NCBI RefSeq assembly: GCF_938045345.1
Contig: NZ_CALIMS010000060.1
Coordinates: forward strand, 1-18,943
Direction of reading: 5' to 3'
DNA length: 18,943 bases
Source: an uncultured Campylobacter sp.
Lineage (GTDB): Bacteria > Campylobacterota > Campylobacteria > Campylobacterales > Campylobacteraceae
Part shown: positions 1 to 7,400 of the stretch, one piece after another
Position numbering within the stretch: the first letter of the stretch is position 1
Layout of the letters: every line of letters begins with the position of its first letter
Notes under the pieces: generated by a model
The model's database searches: none
What the model was told of the DNA's origin: nothing
Seen by the model: the letters and a program-made list of their open reading frames with translations, nothing else
Program-made: the position numbers and the translations under genes

Positions 1-56
1 AAAATTCTAAAATTCTAAAATTCTAAAATTCTAAAATTCTAAAATTCTAAAATTCC
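1..56. repeat. Tandem octamer array, about 7 copies
   Basis: Six exact copies of AAAATTCT are followed by one copy ending in C (AAAATTCC). The array touches the left edge of the window, so its true length is unknown. It is non-coding and lies downstream of the thioesterase gene. The unit of 8 is not a multiple of 3, but no reading frame crosses it here. The same AAAATTC word is scattered through other gaps of this window. Confidence 0.9.
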
Positions 57-221
57 GTCTGCTAGGTTTTCCACCAAAATACTGTACAGCAAAATTCCGC
101 GCTTAAAATTATAAAATTTTACGCAATAAATTCTGTGCACTAAGCCTATCCCACATAAGAATTTTCGCGTTATAAGCTTGATACTAAAATTCCTTGAGCT
201 GAAACTAAAGTCTGAGAAATT

Positions 222-641
222 TTAAAATCCGTGCAGCCTCTTAATCTCTGCGCTGATAGGCTTTTTTCGGCCTGATTTGGTCACACTTACGTAGGTTGCG
301 ATCGCGCTGGTTACGTGCAAGCACTCGCGAAATCCATCCTCACCCAGCCGCAACGCTGTGACCTCGATCTGCACGCGGATAGAGGTATTTCCCACACTTA
401 GGACTTTTGCGTAGCAGCTGATGACATCGCCGATAAATACAGGCTGCTTGAAAGTTACCTCCTGCATCGAGATCGTCACGACCCGCTCGGGCGCTATCTC
501 GCGCGCCGCCGTCGCGCCCGCTAAATCGATCTGCGCTAGTATCCAGCCGCCGAAAATATTGCCCGAGCTATTCGTATCCTTAGGCAGCGCTACGACCTTG
601 ATGCGAGGCTCGCCGAAATCGTCTAAGTTTAAATCGCTCAT
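222..641 (-). CDS. Acyl-CoA thioesterase, YciA-like hotdog-fold family
   Basis: This 139-residue protein is predicted to hydrolyse acyl-CoA thioesters in the cytoplasm. Its length matches the single-hotdog YciA family. The family signature lies at about residues 20-42: P20, D22, N24, G27, FGGW at 30-33, then D39-L-A-G, where D39 is the probable catalytic aspartate at the start of the long helix. Residues 55-90 form the expected strand-rich part (EVTFKQPVFIGD). The ATG is preceded by AAGGAG with good spacing. The gene diverges from ciaB, and the 184 bases between the two starts should hold both promoters. Substrate chain length cannot be told from sequence. The fold assignment is secure; the gene name yciA is likely but not proven. 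Confidence 0.85.
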   Translation of the reverse strand: MSDLNLDDFGEPRIKVVALPKDTNSSGNIFGGWILAQIDLAGATAAREIAPERVVTISMQEVTFKQPVFIGDVISCYAKVLSVGNTSIRVQIEVTALRLGEDGFRECLHVTSAIATYVSVTKSGRKKPISAEIKRLHGF

Positions 642-701
642 TTTTACTCCTTAAATTTAAAAATCTCGCATTTTAACCGCGCAAATTTAACACTTTTTCG
701 A

Positions 702-707
702 TACAAT
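702..707 (+). promoter_or_regulatory. Possible -10 box upstream of ciaB
   Basis: TACAAT follows a T-rich stretch (CTTTTTCGA), as is usual for Campylobacter sigma-70 promoters, which often lack a clear -35. It would give a leader of about 110 bases before the chosen ciaB ATG. This rests on pattern alone. Confidence 0.3.
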
Positions 708-814
708 CGGCAAAAATCTATGTCGAAATTTTAAAATTTTAAGCGGATGCGAGGATAGAATTTTGCTCGCGAAGCAGACACATTCCGCTCGTAAAAAGAC
801 GATAAAACGACAAA

Positions 815-819
815 AAGGA
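815..819 (+). promoter_or_regulatory. Ribosome binding site that selects the ciaB ATG
   Basis: AAGGA within CAAAAAGGAT lies 6 bases before the ATG at 826. An upstream in-frame TTG at 763 has its own GAGGA at 751-755 with a 7-base spacer, so a form longer by 21 residues cannot be excluded. The ATG is preferred for its codon and because the extra residues are a basic, low-information stretch. Confidence 0.6.
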
Positions 820-825
820 TACGCG

Positions 826-2640
826 ATGAACGATTTTGCAAAACTTAGCGAGATGGCGGCCGCTGCTAAAGCGCAGCTAAACGCCCTCTACGACGAGCCG
901 CACGCCGAGCTGATCGCGCGCGGGCTGAAGATCTGTGGCTTTGAGTCTGGCGATACCGCGCGCATTGCCGTGCTAAGCCGAATCGTCGATCTCAAAGAGG
1001 ATCCGCTGCTGCAAGAATTTCGCCGCTTAGGCTACGATGAGGCGCGGCAGCGCGAGCTAAAGAGCAAAATGTACGATTTCACGCGCGAAATACATGAGAG
1101 CGCGCATGCGGCTCTCATCGCCGAAGCCGGCGCGCAGGGGATTTTGCAGCCGTTTTATCTGGAGCTTTTAAAAGGCGTGCACCGCATCGGGCTCGTGTTA
1201 AGCGATATGCAAAAAAGCTGGCAAGCCCTAATTATCGAAGGCACGAACAAGCGCTGGGAAAAGGAATTTAGCTCGCTTGCGCAGGCAAAGGAATTTTTAC
1301 TGCAAGAGGAGCTGTTTATGCGCACGCCTCACGGCGAGATCTGCGAGCGCTGCTACGGCGCGATAGTGCAGCGCGAGGGCAAATCCCAAATGCTGCCCTA
1401 CGCCGTGGCATTTGCGGATGAGACAGCGAAGCTGCAAAGCGAATTTAGCGATCTTTTGGAGCGTCTGGTGATGCTTGCAGAAGATGAGAGCGAGCTAGCT
1501 TACGTCGCGTATCTATCTAAGCTCAAACAGGCCTTTTGCGAGAGAGATTCTAGCGCGGTGATCGGCGCGTGGCGGGATGCGGAGATCGCGTGGATGGATA
1601 TAAAAACGCCGCTTCAGATCGGGCATCCGCTTGAGTACTACGAGGACGCCTACACACACGCAGTCGCGCTGGAATGGGACGTCAGGCTTGCGGGCGCGTA
1701 TGAGTTTAGCGCGGAGGAATTTAAAGCGCGCGTAAGTGAGAGCTTTGAGCGCGCGTATGAAAAAATAGACGCGAACAATGCCGTCATGCACTCGCTCGTG
1801 CTCTCAAACATCGCCAAGACCCAGCTTTACGTCTGCGCGCCGCTGATCTACTACGGAGCCGATCTTAACGGGCTCTTTTCGGCGCAGGTCGTACCCAACG
1901 ACGAGTTCGTAAGCACCAACTGCGGCAAGAAAATTTTCGCCTTCGTAAATTTCGTCTATGAAAGCGCCAAGGCTAGACCTTTTATGCGGCTAAGCAGCGA
2001 AATTTTTACTCTCGATTATCTAAATTTCGGGCGCGAAATTTTATTTAAAAAGCCGCGAATTTGGCGCCGCGTCTACGAAATATCGACGATCGGGCATGAG
2101 TTCGGGCATATATTTTTCATCGATGCGGACACCGAGGCGCGCATGAACCGCTCGGGGCTTTTCAAGCTCATCGAGGAGTACAAGGCGACCACCGGCGGGC
2201 TTATCAGCTTCTTTTTCCACGAAGAGGAGGAGTTTTGCTTGCCGGTTCTGGATGAGCTGATCCGCCGCGCCGTGGGGCTCATCGCGTGGCAGCGGGTGGA
2301 GGAGCTCAAGCCCTACTACTGCGAGGCTCTGATACATCTGAACTTGCTTTTTGCATCGGGCGTTTTGAAATTCGACGGCATGCGGCTGGCGGTTAAATTT
2401 GATCGCGCAGGCTACGAGGGCTTCAAAGCCGCGTGTTTGCAAAACTATGAGGAGCTGGCGCGGCTTTATTGCGACAAAAAGGACGCGGCGGAATTTTTAT
2501 CGCGCTTTGCGGAGCTTAGCGGCGGCGTGTATCTGCCGTGCGAGGCGCAGGTGCGGGAGTTTGTGGAGTTCTACTACTCGCGCTATGAAGCGATCGGCAA
2601 CGAAACGGATCCTAGCAATGAGCGAGCAAAGTGGCTTTAA
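826..2640 (+). CDS. ciaB: CiaB-family protein (invasion antigen B) with M3-like peptidase motif
   Basis: The 604-residue product (from ATG 826) has about the length and overall character of Campylobacter CiaB, including a central segment (LQIGHPLEYYEDAYTHAV) that I recognise from the family. C. jejuni CiaB is described as a secreted protein needed for host-cell invasion. The sequence shows no signal peptide, as expected for the family. Near the C-terminal third it carries HEFGH at residues 424-428, the exact zinc motif of M3 oligopeptidases, and IEEYKATTGG from 449, where E450 or E451 is a candidate third zinc ligand. The fold may therefore be a metallopeptidase. A second acidic patch, HEEEEF, begins at 465. 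A TTG start at 763 would add 21 basic residues. A membrane-protein gene follows on the same strand after 72 bases. Identification is from memory of the family, without an alignment. Confidence 0.75.
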   Translation: MNDFAKLSEMAAAAKAQLNALYDEPHAELIARGLKICGFESGDTARIAVLSRIVDLKEDPLLQEFRRLGYDEARQRELKSKMYDFTREIHESAHAALIAEAGAQGILQPFYLELLKGVHRIGLVLSDMQKSWQALIIEGTNKRWEKEFSSLAQAKEFLLQEELFMRTPHGEICERCYGAIVQREGKSQMLPYAVAFADETAKLQSEFSDLLERLVMLAEDESELAYVAYLSKLKQAFCERDSSAVIGAWRDAEIAWMDIKTPLQIGHPLEYYEDAYTHAVALEWDVRLAGAYEFSAEEFKARVSESFERAYEKIDANNAVMHSLVLSNIAKTQLYVCAPLIYYGADLNGLFSAQVVPNDEFVSTNCGKKIFAFVNFVYESAKARPFMRLSSEIFTLDYLNFGREILFKKPRIWRRVYEISTIGHEFGHIFFIDADTEARMNRSGLFKLIEEYKATTGGLISFFFHEEEEFCLPVLDELIRRAVGLIAWQRVEELKPYYCEALIHLNLLFASGVLKFDGMRLAVKFDRAGYEGFKAACLQNYEELARLYCDKKDAAEFLSRFAELSGGVYLPCEAQVREFVEFYYSRYEAIGNETDPSNERAKWL

Positions 2641-2682
2641 ATTTTTTAGCTCCGAAGCGCGCCTTAAAATATGGAAAGCTAG

Positions 2683-2702
2683 TAAAATTCCGCGGAATTT
2701 TA
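2683..2702. repeat. Perfect 20-bp palindrome abutting a ribosome binding site
   Basis: TAAAATTCCGCGGAATTTTA is its own reverse complement over all 20 bases. It lies between ciaB and the next gene and ends directly before the Shine-Dalgarno AAGGGGA (2702-2708) of the ATG at 2713. It could be an operator bound by a dimer, or, as RNA, a hairpin next to the ribosome site. It also matches the AT-word style of this genome, so chance formation from two AAAATTCCG words is possible. Confidence 0.8.
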
Positions 2703-2712
2703 AGGGGAAAGC

Positions 2713-3390
2713 ATGAGCTATTTTAAAAATTTACTCTCCGATTTGCGAAACGGCAGGCTCGCGCTGCATCCGATTTTACTCGCGGCGACGTTTTGTATAG
2801 TGAAAATTTCGTGGCCTTATTTAATAGGACCTACGGGCGATGATGGCTCGGGCGGGACAATCTTCGGTAACTTCATATTTTGGGACCTTGCAGCATGCAC
2901 GTGTTTCATAGCGCTGGGCGCACATCTTGTCTATGTGGCGGGGCGCGGCAGCAAAAACAGCCAAAGTAGTAGCTGCGAAAACAGCGACTACGAAGGCGCG
3001 ATGCAACCCCGTGGGCTGCGCTATTTAGCCGTGCTACGCGCTATCTTATGTGCCCTATGTATCATCGCTTGCGTGGTGGGCTATCTTACCGCGGATGTAA
3101 ATCACCAAAAATTAGGCGTTCTAAATTGGTTTTTTCCGACCGCGCTAGCAAGCGCTTTCATATATTTGGTTGCGATCTGGGTTGTTACGACCGACTCTGA
3201 AATAGTAGCTTGGGGTGCCGTCTTTGGGACAAGCTATGTAGTCGCTTGCTATGCGGTTTGCAAATGTTTTTTTTGGTATGGTGGATATGTATTTTGGAAA
3301 GGGTTGGAGATAATCTTTCCCCTAATTTGGGCGTTTCATTTCAAGCGCACCTACAAAAAGCTCCTAGCAGAGGAGATGCGCGAGGCGTAA
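2713..3390 (+). CDS. Unknown multi-spanning membrane protein
   Basis: I do not recognise this 225-residue protein. Hydropathy by eye gives about five or six membrane segments: residues 18-37, 50-76, 104-127, 136-157, 163-190 and possibly 193-208. A short polar loop rich in Ser, Asn and Gly (about 78-95, GSKNSQSSSCENSDYEG) lies between the second and third. The C-terminus is basic then acidic (KRTYKKLLAEEMREA) and probably cytoplasmic. Several cysteines and tryptophans lie inside membrane segments. The ATG follows AAGGGGA. It could share a transcript with ciaB (72-base gap), but the 20-bp palindrome between them suggests separate control. It converges with the YcxB-like gene across a structured gap. 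The gene is well supported as coding; its function is unknown. Confidence 0.75.
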   Translation: MSYFKNLLSDLRNGRLALHPILLAATFCIVKISWPYLIGPTGDDGSGGTIFGNFIFWDLAACTCFIALGAHLVYVAGRGSKNSQSSSCENSDYEGAMQPRGLRYLAVLRAILCALCIIACVVGYLTADVNHQKLGVLNWFFPTALASAFIYLVAIWVVTTDSEIVAWGAVFGTSYVVACYAVCKCFFWYGGYVFWKGLEIIFPLIWAFHFKRTYKKLLAEEMREA

Positions 3391-3452
3391 CGGCAAGCTG
3401 AATGCAGAATTTTAGCCAAAATTTTGTCGCCAGCCGCAGTTTAAAATTAGCG

Positions 3453-3465
3453 CGAGCGTAGCTCG
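3453..3465 (+). repeat. GTA-loop hairpin, copy A
   Basis: CGAGC-GTA-GCTCG is a 5-bp stem with a GTA triloop. It lies 62 bases past the stop of the 225-residue membrane protein and about 17 bases before a G-quadruplex motif. The minus-strand counterpart (copy B, 3778-3790) has the same GTA loop and inner GC pair, with compensating changes in the outer stem pairs. Confidence 0.65.
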
Positions 3466-3481
3466 CCCTTTGAGCGTGCCA

Positions 3482-3510
3482 GGGGTTGGGGGATTTTAAG
3501 GGGGAAGGGG
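3482..3510 (+). other. G-quadruplex motif, copy A
   Basis: Four G-runs of 4, 5, 5 and 4 are separated by loops TT, ATTTTAA and AA, so up to four tetrads are possible. It is on the sense strand downstream of the 225-residue membrane protein gene. The last two G-runs also form the left arm of the 15-bp hairpin at 3496-3543, so the two structures exclude one another. Confidence 0.7.
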
Positions 3511-3543
3511 AGCGCCTCGCAAGTAGCGCCCCTTCCCCCTTAA
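3496..3543. repeat. 15-bp perfect inverted repeat, strong stem-loop
   Basis: TTAAGGGGGAAGGGG (3496-3510) is matched perfectly by its reverse complement at 3529-3543, with an 18-base loop. Neither side is followed by a T-run (GAGAAAA on the plus side, AATCCCC on the minus side), so it is not a standard intrinsic terminator, though its position between convergent genes suits a 3'-end or transcript-stabilising role. Confidence 0.85.
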
Positions 3544-3735
3544 GAGAAAACGCTGCCACGCCCCAAATTCTAGACGCAAATTCTACATAGAGAAATTTTA
3601 AATTTATTACATGAAATTCCGTTTAAATTTTAGCCCGCGATATGCTTCTCTTGGGGCGGGAAGGAGGCTTGAATTGCGAGGTCACACCTCTCGCAGAGGG
3701 TGGCGCTGCCCCGCAGCACCGCATTGCTCTGCTCG

Positions 3736-3758
3736 CCCACAAACCCCACCCATCCCCC
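3736..3758 (-). other. G-quadruplex motif, copy B (minus strand)
   Basis: On the minus strand the G-runs are 5, 3, 4 and 3, with loops AT, T and TTTGT; the plus strand shows the matching C-runs. Short loops of 2, 1 and 5 bases favour a stable three-tetrad fold. It begins 34 bases past the stop of the YcxB-like gene and is on that gene's sense strand, so it would be in its mRNA tail. Confidence 0.7.
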
Positions 3759-3777
3759 AACGACGCTTTAAGCGGTG

Positions 3778-3790
3778 CAGGCTACGCCTG
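3778..3790 (-). repeat. GTA-loop hairpin, copy B
   Basis: On the minus strand this reads CAGGC-GTA-GCCTG, a 5-bp stem with a GTA triloop that starts 2 bases after the stop codon of the YcxB-like gene. Compared with copy A the outer stem bases differ but stay paired. It is followed by AGCGT and then GTTGGGGGAT, as in copy A. Confidence 0.65.
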
Positions 3791-3792
3791 AG

Positions 3793-4320
3793 TTAAATTT
3801 CAACATCCATATCCACGGATTCGATCTGCAGCCCGCGCAGATCTGCAAGGTGCTGCACCGCGGCGTCTGTTTCGGCGTTTTTTGGAAGCACGATGTGAAA
3901 GCCGCGATCAAACGCCAAGAAAAAATTCTCCCCGCCCGCAGCGATGCGATTTAGCGAGCGCGCGGCAAATTTTTCGCTTGCGCGCGGCTCGCCCTTTGAA
4001 AATGAAATTTCATCCTCGCCCGCGATAAATTCCATCTCTATGTTTGAGTTTTGCGCGAGCTTAGCAGCATCCAGATGCTTTCTTAGCATGCGGCGGTAAA
4101 ATTTCGGATAAAAAATAAGCCACGCCGCACCCAAAATAACCGACGCCACGTTCGCAATCGGCACCGTTTTTAAAAGCCCGTCGATGATGATGCCCATAAG
4201 CAAAAACTCAAACGGTATGGCGTAGGTGCTTACTAGGCGCTGCTTGCGCGCCTTTTTGCTGTAAAGCAGCATAAATTTATTGAGGTTATCGACATCGTGA
4301 TTTGTGATTTGCACTTTCAT
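3793..4320 (-). CDS. YcxB-like membrane protein
   Basis: The 175-residue product has the YcxB-like layout: a short cytoplasmic N-terminus with basic residues (SKKARKQRL), two adjacent membrane segments at about residues 33-51 and 54-72, a basic RRMLRKH anchor, then a soluble strand-rich domain. That domain contains EFIAGEDEISFSKGEPRASEKFAARSLNRIAAGGENFFLAFDRGFHIVLPKNA, shortened in meaning to the usual 'membrane PH-like' YcxB pattern ending in a xxIVLPK-type motif. No biochemical role is known to me for the family. The ATG is preceded by AAAGGA. The neighbours give no functional hint: it stands alone on the minus strand, diverging from the LplT-PlsC-Aas fusion and converging with another membrane protein. 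The 3' tail carries the copy B hairpin and G-quadruplex. Confidence 0.7.
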   Translation of the reverse strand: MKVQITNHDVDNLNKFMLLYSKKARKQRLVSTYAIPFEFLLMGIIIDGLLKTVPIANVASVILGAAWLIFYPKFYRRMLRKHLDAAKLAQNSNIEMEFIAGEDEISFSKGEPRASEKFAARSLNRIAAGGENFFLAFDRGFHIVLPKNAETDAAVQHLADLRGLQIESVDMDVEI

Positions 4321-4390
4321 ATTTTTCCTTTAATTTTTGCGTAATTGTAGCGAAGCCGCCTTAAATTTGCGTCTATTAACTTCCGTGAGA

Positions 4391-4396
4391 TAAAAT
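4391..4396 (+). promoter_or_regulatory. Possible -10 box for the lplT-plsC-aas gene
   Basis: TAAAAT lies 21 bases before the TTG start, within GAGATAAAATCCCG. This would give a leader of only about 15 bases, with the Shine-Dalgarno almost at its 5' end. It is a pattern call. Confidence 0.35.
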
Positions 4397-4405
4397 CCCG
4401 TTTTT

Positions 4406-4412
4406 AAAGGAG
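4406..4412 (+). promoter_or_regulatory. Strong ribosome binding site before a TTG start
   Basis: AAAGGAG lies 5 bases before TTG at 4418. This near-perfect site supports the unusual start codon. The reading frame from there runs straight into the first transmembrane segment of the MFS domain. Confidence 0.8.
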
Positions 4413-4417
4413 ATAGC

Positions 4418-7400
4418 TTGAAATCTTTATTAAAAATCAACGGATTTTTGCCGTTTTTGGCGATTATGTTTATCAACGCAAGCGTCGATCTGGGCCATAA
4501 GATCACGATTCAAAACGTCCTTGTTAAAAGCGCCGACTCGGGCGCTCTCATCGCCCTTACCTCCCTTGTAAATTTGCTGATTTTGCTGCCTTACGTATTT
4601 CTTTTTAGCGCCAGCGGCTATCTCAACGACAAATTCTCGCGTACCCGCATCACGCGGATCTGCGCAAAGCTCGGCGTCGCGCTTACCGCGCTCATTACGC
4701 TAGGTTATCTGTGCGGGTGGTTTTATTTCGCGTTTTTTATGACGATCCTGCTTGCGGCGCAAAGCGCGATCTACTCGCCCGCCAAATACGGCCTGATTAA
4801 AAAGATCGTCGGCGCGAAAAATTTAGGCGCGGCAAACGGCCTCGTACAGGCTCTTACCATCATCGCGATTCTGCTTTCATCGCTTGTGTTTTCGGTGATT
4901 TTCGAGCTGTTCGCAGTCCGCAGCAGCGACGCGGGCGAGCTGATGAGCTCGGTTTGGTTCATCGGCGTGCTTTTGGTCGCGGGCTCCGTGCTTGAAACAT
5001 ACTACTCATATAAAATTCCATTCTTCGACGCCGCGCAACCACAGGCGGAATTTAATAAAGACGACTATCTTAAGCTTCGCTATCTAAGGCAAAATTTAAA
5101 TTTTGTGCTAAAAGACAAAAACGTCCTGCTCTGCACGCTGGGGCTTGCGATGTTTTGGGCGGTTTCACAGCTTGTGATCGCGACCTTTCCGGCTCACTAC
5201 AAAGCTCTTAGCGGCAGCGACAACGTAATGGTGATCCAGGTGATCTTAGCTCTTAGTGCGATTGGAATCGCGCTAGGCTCGATCTTCGCGGGCAGCTACT
5301 GCAAAAAGCATATCGAGCTCGGTATCGTGCCGTTCGGCGCATTCGGTCTGGCGCTCGCGCTAATGGTGCTAGCCAACGCGCACTCGGTATTTTGGCTCGG
5401 CACGGCGTCGTTTTTTTTCGGATTTAGCGGCGGAATTTTCATCGTACCGCTCAACGCCGTAATTCAGTTTTTTACCGCCGACGAGCGCATGGGGCGGGTG
5501 CTCGCGGGTTCAAATTTTATTCAAAATATCTTTATGGTGCTGTTTTTGCTCATCGCCATCATCTTGGTGCATTTTGCGGTCGCCAGCGGCGAAATTTTCG
5601 TTATGGCGGCACTGTGCGTGCTCATCTGCGGGATCTTCGGCGCGAAATATTTGCCACAGCTTTTCGTTAGAATTTTACTCATTCCGTTTATGAAATTCGG
5701 CTACCAAGTACACGTAGACGGTATCGAAAACATCCCGCAAAAAGGCGGCGTACTGCTTTTGGGTAACCATATCAGCTGGATCGATTGGGCGGTGGTGCAG
5801 CTTGCGTGCCCGCGCGGGGTGCGCTTCGTGATGCATCGCAGCTACTACGATCTGTGGTATTTGAAGTGGTTTTTTAAAATTTTCCGCGTCATTCCGATCG
5901 GAGCGGGCGTGAGCAAAAGCGCGATCGAAAGCATCCGCGAGGCGCTAAATGCAGGCGAAGTGGTAGGGCTCTTCCCCGAGGGCCACATCAGCTACAATGG
6001 CCGCATAGACGAGTTTCAGGGCGGATTTGAGCTAGCCGCGCACGATACGAACTCCGTCATCGTGCCTTTTTATATCAGAGGGCTTTGGGGATCGACGTTT
6101 TCGCGCGCCAGCGAGCATTATAAAAGAACGATCTCGCAAAACGGCAAAAACGCACTTCGCGTAAGCTTCGGCGCGCCGATCGAGGCAAATTCCAAGGCGC
6201 ACGAGGTAAAGCGTGCGGTAACGGAGCTGTCGTTTTTCAGCTGGGGCAAATACCTCGCAAGCCTAAAGCCGCTTGCCTACAACTGGCTAAATCAAGCCAA
6301 AAGATCGCCTTTTAAGCGCGTAGCGGTCGATAGCACGGGAGTGAGCTTCACAAATTTAGCGATGATGAGCGCCGTTTTGATACTTCGCAAAAGACTAAAA
6401 AGCCGCATAAGCAGCGAGGAAAACGTCGGTATCGTTTTGCCTAGCTCGGTCATCGCAAGCGCCGTAAATTTAACGCTTTTTGCGATGGGCAAAACGAGCG
6501 TAAATTTAAACTACACGCTAAGCGAGGAAAATTTAATCTACTGCGCCGATAAGGCAAACATTCGCACGATCATCAGCTCGCGCAAATTCGTAGAAAAGCT
6601 CAAATCAAAGGGCTTTGAGCTGGATAGTTCGATCGGCGATCGGCTCGTGTACCTTGAAGATCTAAGCGAGGGCGTCTCTAAAAACGAGCGCATAGCTTGC
6701 GCGCTAAAATCGCTGCTAATGCCTAAAATTTTATTTCGCGCGCTGTATTTTAAGCCGCACGCGATAGATGACGTAGCGACCATTTTATTTAGCAGCGGCA
6801 GCGAAGGAAAGCCCAAAGGCGTGGTTTTGACGCATAAAAATATAATGGCGAACGTCCGTCAAATTTCAGAGCTCATAAACGCCACCGAGCACGACGCGAT
6901 TTTAGCGTCGCTGCCGATCTTTCACTGCTTCGGGCTTACCGTAACGACGCTATTTCCGCTAAACGACGGAATTTTAAGCATCCACGTGCCCGATCCTACG
7001 GACGCCTTTAGCGTCGGCAAGATGAGCGCGAAGTACGGCGCTACGATAATGTTCGGTACTTCGACGTTTTTTAGGCTCTACACCAAAAATAAAAGACTCA
7101 ATCCGCTTATGCTAGCAAGCATCCGCCTGGCGATTGCGGGCGCGGAGAAGCTAAACGAAAACGTCCGAAAGGAATTTAAGATAAAATTCGGCATCGAAAT
7201 TTACGAGGGCTACGGCACGACCGAGACTGCGCCGGTGGTGAGCGTAAATACGCCGAATGTCCTCGAGCCCGATTTTTTCAAAGAGCTTCACTTCAACCGC
7301 GAAAAAAGCGTCGGCTTGCCGCTTGCAGGTACGGTCATAAAAATAACCGATCCCGCCTCGCTTCAGCCGCTATCAAACGGGCAGGAGGGGCTTATCTTAA

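Larger units (their letters stand above)
3391..3792. other. Convergent, structure-rich non-coding gap
   Basis: This 402-base gap separates the 3' ends of a plus-strand and a minus-strand membrane-protein gene. Two GC-rich blocks (about 3450-3560 and 3660-3792) are separated by ordinary AT-rich sequence. The blocks are hairpin-dense and each carries a G-quadruplex motif on the strand that continues its neighbouring gene's mRNA. Besides the elements listed separately, the right block has a hairpin GCTGC-CCC-GCAGC with outer pairs at about 3700-3722 and TGCGAG/CTCGCA at about 3675-3695. Two short open frames here have no ribosome site and low-complexity products, and I do not call them genes. 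Confidence 0.75.

Noticed and set aside
1..56. Octamer array as a CRISPR-like repeat
   Set aside because: The units are contiguous with no spacers and only 8 bases long.
2041..2442. Minus-strand open frame of 133 codons inside ciaB
   Set aside because: It lies wholly opposite a well-supported gene, has no ribosome site, and its composition mirrors the codon pattern of ciaB.
2399..2716. Plus-strand 105-codon frame across the ciaB end
   Set aside because: It overlaps ciaB in another frame, is Arg-rich as expected for a GC-rich shadow, and its end runs over the ribosome site of the next gene.
3496..3543. 15-bp stem-loop as a standard intrinsic terminator
   Set aside because: No T-run follows on either strand, so it is listed as a repeat/stem-loop instead.
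3341..3796. Two short frames (minus 3341-3559, plus 3611-3796) in the convergent gap
   Set aside because: Neither has a ribosome site. Their products are low-complexity translations of the hairpin and G-run elements.
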